Source: Xylanibacter ruminicola Ga6B6 (lineage in GTDB: Bacteria > Bacteroidota > Bacteroidia > Bacteroidales > Bacteroidaceae). From it: a DNA stretch of 64,000 nucleotides. Each line of letters begins with the position of its first letter. Positions within the stretch are counted from its first letter, which is position 1. The position numbers and the translations under genes are program-made. The notes under the pieces are model-generated. The model was not told where the DNA came from. It saw only the letters and a program-made list of their open reading frames with translations, and did not search any database. This document shows, piece after piece, positions 44,897-52,700 of the stretch. Where the stretch lies: assembly GCF_000687715.1 (NCBI RefSeq), contig NZ_JHXD01000018.1, forward strand, positions 1 through 64,000, written 5' to 3'.

Positions 44897-46441
44897 ATGA
44901 AAAAGTATATATATATAGGTATCGCAACGCTGGCACTCAGCGCTTGTAGCAAGGATTTCCTGGATACCGCTCCCGAGTCGGAGATGGGTACTCCCACCGT
45001 GCTCAGCAACACCCAGAATGCCGAGATGGCACTCAATGGTATCTGCAAGGCCATGACTACTCAGTATATGAGCAAGCAGGGCTGTAATGGCGAGGGCACC
45101 ATCCTGAACTGGTATGGCACCTTTACAGGTAACGATGCTCAGAAGAGCAATAACTCTGGTTGGCAGGGTGTGTGGAACTCAACCTACCACCTGCGTCCAA
45201 CTTCTGATTATACCGTTTATCCTTGGTTCTATTATTACAAGTTGGTGAGCAATGCCAATGCCATCATCAACAATATCGATGCTGCCGAGGGTGAGGAGAA
45301 CGATAAGAAGTTTATCAAGGCTCAGGCCCTTACTTTCCGTGCTTACTCGTTCTTCCGTCTGGCTCAGCTCTACACCAACCGTTGGAGCGATCATCAGGGT
45401 AATACCGATGGTATCGTGCTGCGTGTCGACGAGAGTCTGGGCGAGCAGGCCATCGCTACTCAGGCCGAGACCTATCAGCAGATTTACAACGACCTCGACG
45501 AGGCCATTGCCCTCTATCAGCAGAGCGATCGCAAGCGCGAGGAGTTCTTCCAGCCCGGTCTCGATGTGGCCTATGCCGTTTATGCCAAGGCAGCTCTCAA
45601 CCGCGAGGATTGGCAGAATGCTGCCAAGTATGCAGCTCTGGCTCGCGAGGGCCACAAGCTGATGACGGTTGAGCAGTATCAGGACGGTTTCCACACACCT
45701 AACAACGAGTGGATATGGGGTGTGTATGAGGATGAACAGCAGAACATCTCTTACTATAGCTTCTTTGCTTACATCGGTGCCAACTCAAGTGCCAGCAACT
45801 GCCGCACTTATCCTGTAGCCATCAGCAAGGAGCTCATCGATCAGATTCCTGCCAGCGACGTGCGCCGCTCGCTCTATCTGGTACCAACCGAAGAGGAGTA
45901 TGCCGAGTGTAATGCAGCTGGTCGTAGCACTGGTATGCTTTACAACCGCGCAAAGGCTGAGTACAAGGATCGCTTGTATTTCGACCAGAGCGGCAAGCTT
46001 ACCTCGCTCGTCTATGCTTATATGCAGACTAAGTTCCTGGTAGGTTTCTATCCTGGTGGTGGATCGTTCCCCATTATCCGTGCCGCTGAGATGCTGTATA
46101 CCGAGGCTGAGGCCGACATGCATCTGAACAAGGAGGCTGAGGCACAGCAGCTGCTGTTTGAGGCTGTTAGTCAGTACGACGAGGCTTACACCAAGAGCAC
46201 CAAGACCGGCGACGACTTGATGACTGAGATTAAGCTCTATCGCCGTTTCGACCTCTTTGCCGAGGGTAACGACTGGTTCGACTACAAGCGTTGGGGTCAG
46301 CCCATCGTGCGTAAGAACCGCACACAGGGTGGTAGCTTTATGGAGGGTGTGTTCGATATCACCATCCTTCCTGAAGAGACTAACGCCTGGACTTGGGTCA
46401 TCCCTCAGAAGGAGACTGACTACAACGCACTTGTTGAGTAA
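44897..46441 (+). CDS. SusD/RagB-family glycan-binding surface lipoprotein
   Basis: A 514-residue SusD-like protein. The N-terminus MKKYIYIGIATLALSACSKD has a lipobox (LSAC, lipidated Cys17). The helical TPR region follows (KLVSNANAIINNIDAAEG, KAQALTFRAYSFFRLAQLYTNR), and the C-terminal RagB segment ends with LYRRFDLFAEGNDWFDYKRWG. It caps the SusC barrel and binds the oligosaccharide. The ATG at 44897 is chosen for the lipobox; an in-frame ATG at 44885 lies in the heptamer repeat. Its last 44 bp overlap the convergent BaiN/HI0933 gene. Confidence 0.93.
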   Translation: MKKYIYIGIATLALSACSKDFLDTAPESEMGTPTVLSNTQNAEMALNGICKAMTTQYMSKQGCNGEGTILNWYGTFTGNDAQKSNNSGWQGVWNSTYHLRPTSDYTVYPWFYYYKLVSNANAIINNIDAAEGEENDKKFIKAQALTFRAYSFFRLAQLYTNRWSDHQGNTDGIVLRVDESLGEQAIATQAETYQQIYNDLDEAIALYQQSDRKREEFFQPGLDVAYAVYAKAALNREDWQNAAKYAALAREGHKLMTVEQYQDGFHTPNNEWIWGVYEDEQQNISYYSFFAYIGANSSASNCRTYPVAISKELIDQIPASDVRRSLYLVPTEEEYAECNAAGRSTGMLYNRAKAEYKDRLYFDQSGKLTSLVYAYMQTKFLVGFYPGGGSFPIIRAAEMLYTEAEADMHLNKEAEAQQLLFEAVSQYDEAYTKSTKTGDDLMTEIKLYRRFDLFAEGNDWFDYKRWGQPIVRKNRTQGGSFMEGVFDITILPEETNAWTWVIPQKETDYNALVE

Positions 46442-47585
46442 TAGCCATGGAAACTACATAAGCGGTGGTCCAGGCGGCTTGGAAATTAAATCCGCCTGTG
46501 ATGCCATCGATATCGAGAACCTCTCCAGCGAAATAAACGCTGGGGAGGTTTTTGCTTTCTAAGGTGTTTGGATTAACGCCAGCCAAGTCGATACCGCCAC
46601 AGGTCACAAACTCGTCCTTAAAGGCCGAACGACCTGCTATCTGGTACTGATCGTTGCACAGGGCATTGGTCAGTCGGTTCAGCTCCTTCTGGTTCAGATT
46701 CTGCCAACGGTTCTGGGCACGTTCGCCAAGGGTCTTGGCTACGAGGTAATCCCACAAACGACTGGGCAGACCAAAGGGACGGATGGTGGCTATCTGCTTT
46801 TGTGGATGGTTACTGATAATCTCGCGCAACTCCTGTTGGATTTCGGGCTCCTTGAGCGAGGTCCAGTTCACAGCCAAAGGCATCTGGTAGTTATGCTCGT
46901 GCAGATCGCGAGCGGCATGACTACTGAGCTTCAGAATGGCTGGTCCGCTCATACCCCAGTGGGTGATGAGCAATGGTCCGTTGCTGCGGAACTTGGTACC
47001 TGGGATTGAGGCGGTGGCATCTTCTACCACCGTGCCCATCAAGGCACGCAAGGCCTCGTCGGCAATGCTGAAGGTGAACAATGACGGAACGGGTTCGATG
47101 GTTGGAACGCCAGCCATCGAAGCGGTACCACCACCTGTGGTGATGACCTTAAAATCGAAATCCTTCAGTTCGTCGAGGCTGTCGATTTTATGCTGGGTGC
47201 ATATCTTAATGTTCTTCCGACGGGCTTCGGCTAAGAAGATATTAATGATGGTATGCGAATCCTGGGAAGCGGGAAATACACAATGATCGTCCTGAGTGGT
47301 GAGTTTTACCCCATGGTTCTCGAACCACGCATAAGCATCGCGGTAGTCGAAGGTCTTAAACAGTCGTTTCAGTAGCCTGTGTCCACGTGGATATACCTGT
47401 TGCAAATCGCTTACAGCCTCGAACGAGTTGGTGCAGTTACATCTGCCACCACCAGATACCTCGACCTTGGCCAGCACCTTCTTCGATTTCTCAAAAATGG
47501 TGATGTCCATATCGGGGCACATTTCCTTGAGGTTAACGGCTAGGAAGAATCCAGCCGCACCTCCACCTACTATCGCAGTCTTCAT
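46398..47585 (-). CDS. BaiN/HI0933-family NAD(P)/FAD-dependent oxidoreductase
   Basis: A 395-residue flavoprotein. The N-terminal FAD-binding motif is AIVGGGAAGFFLAVNL (residues 4-19). The family signature KVEVSGGGRCNCTN follows, and near the C-terminus YFAGEVLDIDGITGGFNFQAAWTTAY, shown here in parts (VYFAGEVLDIDG, GGFNFQAAW). The family includes YhiN/HI0933 and BaiN; the substrate is unknown. The last dozen residues after TTAYVVSMAITQ overlap the end of susD, and homologues usually end near there, so the tail is likely a late extension. The conserved VYFAGEV codons coincide with a terminator-like hairpin. Confidence 0.9.
   Translation of the reverse strand: MKTAIVGGGAAGFFLAVNLKEMCPDMDITIFEKSKKVLAKVEVSGGGRCNCTNSFEAVSDLQQVYPRGHRLLKRLFKTFDYRDAYAWFENHGVKLTTQDDHCVFPASQDSHTIINIFLAEARRKNIKICTQHKIDSLDELKDFDFKVITTGGGTASMAGVPTIEPVPSLFTFSIADEALRALMGTVVEDATASIPGTKFRSNGPLLITHWGMSGPAILKLSSHAARDLHEHNYQMPLAVNWTSLKEPEIQQELREIISNHPQKQIATIRPFGLPSRLWDYLVAKTLGERAQNRWQNLNQKELNRLTNALCNDQYQIAGRSAFKDEFVTCGGIDLAGVNPNTLESKNLPSVYFAGEVLDIDGITGGFNFQAAWTTAYVVSMAITQQVRCSQSPSEG
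46518..46560 (+). terminator. Terminator-like hairpin for susCD inside the convergent oxidoreductase gene
   Basis: AACCTCTCCAGCG (46518-46530) pairs with CGCTGGGGAGGTT (46538-46550) around AAATAAA, 13 bp with one G-U, followed by TTTGCTTTCT. It lies 77 bp past the susD stop and no other terminator is visible there. Confidence 0.65.
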
Positions 47586-47613
47586 TTTTACATTCTTACA
47601 TTTTTACATTTTC

Positions 47614-49674
47614 TCATTTCTCAATGAGAATGCGAGCATCGACGGCTACTACGTCGTTCTCGTCGGCCAGCAGCGGGTTGATGTCCATCTCTTTGATTTC
47701 GATGGCGAAACGCAGCAGGGTTGACAGGCGCACGATAATCTCGGCAAACTTCTGTTCGTTAATACCCTTCTGGCCTCGTGTACCTTTTAATATCTTATAG
47801 CCCTTGAGCGAGTGAATCATCGAGTATGCCTCGTCGTAACTCAATGGGGCTAATCCGCTTGATACATCCTTCAGTACCTCGACAAAGATGCCGCCCAAAC
47901 CGCAAAGGGTTACATGGCCGAAACGGTTCTCGTATTTGGCGCCGATAAACAGCTCGGTACCCTTCATCATCTTCTGTACCATCACACCTGTGGCATCCTT
48001 AATCTTCATCATGCGGTCGAACTCAAGAGCCAGGTGCTCAGGGGTGCGGATGTTCAGGGCCACACCACCCACATCGCTCTTGTGGATAGGACCAACTACC
48101 TTAGCCACTACGGGGAATCCCACACGTTCGGCAAAGGCACGTAGCTCTTCCTTGCTGGTGCTTACCATCTCGGGCACAAGGGGAATGCCTGCACACGAAA
48201 GAATATCGCGTACGGTTTGTGGCGATACATAACCATTATCTGTAACACTGCTGATAATCTTATAGAGTCGGGGCAGGTCGATGCCATAAAGCTGCACCTC
48301 GGGTGGTGCTGGCTTGGGGGTGCGCATAATCTGGCTGAGTGCTGTGGCCAGCGTCACCTCGTCGCTGAAGTTAACGTGACCGCGCTTCAGAAACTCCTCA
48401 ACCTCGGGACCTGCTGTGTGCAGACTGGGCAGGATGGGGAAGATAGGTTTTTTGCACTCTTTGATTTTCTTGTCGAGCACATCGTAGGCCTCGTACAGAT
48501 GGGTGAGACCAGGTGTGCCGTAGATTACGGCGATGGCATCGATATGATCAAACTTGTTTTCGCAATAATCAATCACGGTACCCAACTGCTCGGCAGTACC
48601 TGTAGCCAGGAAATCGATAGGATTGGCTACCGATGAGCCAGGGAAGAGCTTTGCTTTCAGTTCGTCGGCCTCATGACCTTCAATCTTGGGCACGTTCAGT
48701 CCGCCTTTCGACAGGGCATCTGTCAGCATCACACCAGGACCGCCTGCATGGGTAACAATCGCAAAGTTCTTACCCTTCAGTTCGGGCAGCGTAAAGATAC
48801 AACCCACGGTGGTGAGCTCCTCGCGTGAGAAACAGCGCACGATACCTGCCTTACGGAACAGAGCCTCTACGGCCGAATCGCTCGAGGCGATGGCACCTGT
48901 ATGCGATGAAGCTGCGCGACTGCCACTCTCGCTCGAACCTGCCTTGATAGCTGCAATCCTACAACCCTTTCGAATCAGGTTACTGGCATGATACAACAGC
49001 TTATCAGGGTTAGAGATATTCTCGATATAAAGCAGTTTTACTTTCGAATCCGTCTCGGGATTAAAGCGCTCGTCCATATACTGCAGCACATCCTCGATAC
49101 CAATCTGTTTGCCGTTACCAATGCTCCATACGCTGTTAAACTGCAAGCCTTTGATAACCGCACTCTCCAAAATAAATACGGCTGTGGCACCCGATCCCGA
49201 TACGAAATCAACACCCTGTGGGTTCAGGTTGGGGATGGGTAGCGTAAACACACTATGATGGTTGCGGTTCAGCAGTCCGATACAGTTAGGACCAATGAGT
49301 GCTGCTCCGAACTTTTTGCACGTATCCAGGATGCGTTGCTCCAGTTCGGCACCCGCCTTGGTCTCCTCGCCAAATCCGGCTGAGATAATCACGAAGGCGC
49401 GCACCCCTTTCTCGGCACAAAGATAGTCTACGTAATCGGGACAGAACTTGGCAGCCACTACGAGCACGGCCAAGTCCGTTTCGGGGATGTCCTTTACATC
49501 ATGATAGGCTTTGATTCCCTGCACTTCGTCTTCCTTGGGGTTTACGATGTGCAGCGGACCATCGAAACCACCATTCTTAATGTTACGTACAATAGCACCA
49601 CCGGGCTTATGCACGTTGTTAGAGCCGCCGATGACGACGATGCTCTTGGGATTCAATAATTGTTGGTTAATCAT
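47614..49674 (-). CDS. ADP-forming acetyl/acyl-CoA synthetase (single-chain)
   Basis: A 686-residue NDP-forming acyl-CoA synthetase with alpha and beta parts fused. The CoA-binding Rossmann start is NPKSIVVIGGSNNVHKPGG. The ligase-CoA domain has the phosphorylated His258 in SRAASSHTGAIA. The ATP-grasp part begins around residue 465 (ILSCAGIPLVPE, GFPVVAKVVGPIHKSDVGGV) and ends with INPLLADENDVVAVDARI. The enzyme makes ATP from acyl-CoA, ADP and phosphate, producing acetate or a related acid in fermentation. The -7 box ends 5 bp before the ATG, so the leader is nearly absent. The oxidoreductase gene follows after 28 bp. Confidence 0.92.
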   Translation of the reverse strand: MINQQLLNPKSIVVIGGSNNVHKPGGAIVRNIKNGGFDGPLHIVNPKEDEVQGIKAYHDVKDIPETDLAVLVVAAKFCPDYVDYLCAEKGVRAFVIISAGFGEETKAGAELEQRILDTCKKFGAALIGPNCIGLLNRNHHSVFTLPIPNLNPQGVDFVSGSGATAVFILESAVIKGLQFNSVWSIGNGKQIGIEDVLQYMDERFNPETDSKVKLLYIENISNPDKLLYHASNLIRKGCRIAAIKAGSSESGSRAASSHTGAIASSDSAVEALFRKAGIVRCFSREELTTVGCIFTLPELKGKNFAIVTHAGGPGVMLTDALSKGGLNVPKIEGHEADELKAKLFPGSSVANPIDFLATGTAEQLGTVIDYCENKFDHIDAIAVIYGTPGLTHLYEAYDVLDKKIKECKKPIFPILPSLHTAGPEVEEFLKRGHVNFSDEVTLATALSQIMRTPKPAPPEVQLYGIDLPRLYKIISSVTDNGYVSPQTVRDILSCAGIPLVPEMVSTSKEELRAFAERVGFPVVAKVVGPIHKSDVGGVALNIRTPEHLALEFDRMMKIKDATGVMVQKMMKGTELFIGAKYENRFGHVTLCGLGGIFVEVLKDVSSGLAPLSYDEAYSMIHSLKGYKILKGTRGQKGINEQKFAEIIVRLSTLLRFAIEIKEMDINPLLADENDVVAVDARILIEK

Positions 49675-49679
49675 AGGTG

Positions 49680-49710
49680 CAAAGATAGTGCAAATCGAAC
49701 AAAATACAAA
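49680..49710 (-). promoter_or_regulatory. Promoter TTTG-N19-TAtcTTTG for the ADP-forming synthetase gene
   Basis: Minus-strand TATCTTTG at 49687-49680 and TTTG at 49710-49707, 19-bp spacing. The start codon begins at 49674, so the transcript is predicted to be leaderless or nearly so. Confidence 0.7.
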
Positions 49711-49729
49711 ATAAAAAACGTTATTTTTC

Positions 49730-49760
49730 TTTGTATTTGGGAAATAAATAGCTACCTTTG
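49730..49760 (+). promoter_or_regulatory. Promoter TTTG-N19-TAccTTTG for the alpha-2-macroglobulin operon
   Basis: TTTG at 49730-49733 and TACCTTTG at 49753-49760, consensus match; 28 bp before the ATG at 49789. Confidence 0.8.
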
Positions 49761-49788
49761 CATAGTTAAACCAATTAAAGTGGGCTTT

Positions 49789-52700
49789 ATGAAGAAATTT
49801 CTCATCATAACTATAGCTTTGATCATGCCAATGTTCCTATTCGGACAATCCTATTCGGCACTCTGGAAACAGGTATCAGAGGCTGAAGAGAAAGATCTGC
49901 CCAAAACTCAGTACGAGGTGCTGCAGAAGATTGTGAAAAAGGCCGAGAAGGAGCGCCAATACGGACAACTGCTCAAAGCCGAGCTTTATGCTGCCCAGAC
50001 CATGGTGGATATCGCTCCCGATTCGCTGAAACCCGAGGTGGATCGTATTGTGGCACGCTATCAGAAAGCCACCGGCCAGGTGCAGCGCTTGGTTTACCAA
50101 ACGGTACTTTGGCAGATTGACCGTGATAACTATAGCATAGATTTAGGCATCAAGAAACCTCAGCTTACCCCCGAACTTTGCAAGCTGTTGGCTAACACCA
50201 AGGAACGTTCGTATCAGCCTTTTGTGGTGATGGGAAGCGATGCTTCGGTGTTTGGCAACGATATGCTGAGTGTGATAGGCGCTGAGTTGGGTGAGTATCA
50301 GCAGTTGCGCGATTATTATCAGAAGGTGGGCAACCAAAAGGCTGTGAGCATTATCGATGCCCATCTGGCTATCGACAGATATAATGCGTTGCCGTATAAC
50401 ACTCCCGTTGTAGAGCGCATCGCCTTTATCGATGATGCCATCGCCAAATGGGGACGTTGGCCTGAGATCAACCATCTGCGCAACACCAAAAAGGAACTTA
50501 CCAATCCCCAGTTCCATTTGTCGTATCCCCTCTCTGTAGCTCGTCCCATGCAGGCCCAGCAGGTGATGCTGAATGATTTACGCCATCTGTCGCAACTCAC
50601 TATGACGGTGTATCCCGTACGTTGTGAGGGTGATATCGAACACTCACCATCAAGCGAAAAGGGCTGGGCTAAGATTCGTCCACTTTTAGGTGTGCCTGTG
50701 TTGACAGAAACAAAACATTTTGCAGCACGTCCTGAGTACGAGTTGTTCGAGGATAGTATGACGCTGAAAGGTCTGCCCGTAGGCATGTACCTGGTGGAGT
50801 TTAAGAGCAATCCTGGTACCGAGGTAATCCGTACGTTGTATCATGTCACCAACGTCTTTACGATTGCCGAGGCCCAGCCCGATGGCAAAATACGTTACGA
50901 GGTGGTGAATGCTACGACTGGTCAGCCTATCGCCGATGCCCATCTGCGTATCAAGGAACGTCCATATTCGGTATTTGCCTATACCGATACCGACAAGGCG
51001 GGTGCAGTGCTGTATGTGAATGGCCGTTACGAATTCTACGGGGCTGATCGTACGGTGAATCAGACCGATATTTTTACCGATCGCAGCATCTATCGCCCAG
51101 GTCAGACGGTACACGCTTCGGCATTGGTGTATCAGGTGGAGAAGGGCATCAAACAAACCGTTCGTGCCCATCAGAATATAAAATTTGTACTGCGCGATGC
51201 CAACCATAAGGTGGTGGCCGAGAAGCAGACCGAGAGCGATGCCTATGGTGTGGGTGCAGTAGATTTTACCCTACCTGCCAAGGGACTTACGGGTATGTTT
51301 ACCATCCAGGTGGAGAATAGCTCGCAGAGCATTCGTGTTGAGGAATACAAGCGTCCCACGTTCCATGTGGACTTTGCAGAATATCAGGATGCCTATAAGG
51401 CTGGCGATGTGCTTGATATCAAAGGTACAGCACTCAGCTATGCGGGTGTGCCTGTTCAGGATGCCAAGGTAGCGTATAAGGTATTGCGCCGTACCGCCCT
51501 TTGGTGGTGGTCGTACAATCGCTACTACGACGAGGGTACTCTGGGCTACAGCAATCACGGTACCGAGATTTGTTCGGGCGAAGCTACTACCGATGCTGAT
51601 GGTAACTTTGTGATAAAAATGCCGCTCGAGATGCCCGAAACCAAGTACACCATGTTCTATAACTTTGTGTTGCAGGCTGATGTGACTGATATGGCTGGTG
51701 AAACCCATCAAGGACAGTTTACGTTGCCTTTGGGCAATCGTCCAACCGCACTTAGCATCGATCTCGACGAAAAAGTTCTGGTTGAAGATACCCCCCAAGC
51801 TACTTTTCATCTGCGCAATGCCGCAGGTAAGGATATCGATGCCGAAGTACGTTATCGTATTGACGGTGGCGAATGGCAGATGGCAAAAACAAATCAGCAG
51901 ATCGCATTGGCTAAGCTGGCTTCTGGTAAGCATCGTGTAGAGGCTGCGTATGAGGATCAGACCATCGATCGCACTTTTGTTGTTTTCTCGCTCGATGATG
52001 AACAACCTGCTACTGCTACTGATGATTGGTTCTATCAGTCGGCTACCCAGTTTCCTAACGACGGCACGCCTGTTACTATCCAGGTGGGTAGTTCGGATCA
52101 GAATGTGCATATCTTCTATAGCATCTTCTCGGGGCATAAGCTGATAGAGCAGGGGAGTGTGGATAAGAGCAACGAGCTGATAAACCGTAAGTTTACTTAT
52201 CAGGATGAGTACGAAAACGGCTTGCTGCTTACCTTTGCTTGGGTAAAGAACGGCAAGTGTTACACCCATACTGCCCAGATTCAGCGTCCCATGCCTGATA
52301 AGAAGCTGACCTTAGAGTGGGCTACCTTCCGCGATCGTCTGACACCAGGACAGAAAGAAGAGTGGACACTGACCATTAAGGATGCCAATGGCAACCCAGT
52401 GGATGCTAACCTGATGGCCACACTGTACGATCAGAGTCTGGACCAGTTGGTTAAGCACCAGTGGATTTTTACACCTTATCAGTGGATAGCATTGCCCCAT
52501 GTAAATTGGCAGTTTGTATCGCCTCGAAGCTTTAGCCGATTCGCCTCGTACGATTGGGAGGCTTTCAACTATGACGAGATTGGCTTCAGCCTGTTTGATC
52601 ACAATATTTATCCCCACCCATTGTATCGCCATTCGTTCCGTGGTGTTAAGGCTTTGAGTCGTGGCATTGTGGGCTATGGTGTGCAGTTAGAAATGGCTGA

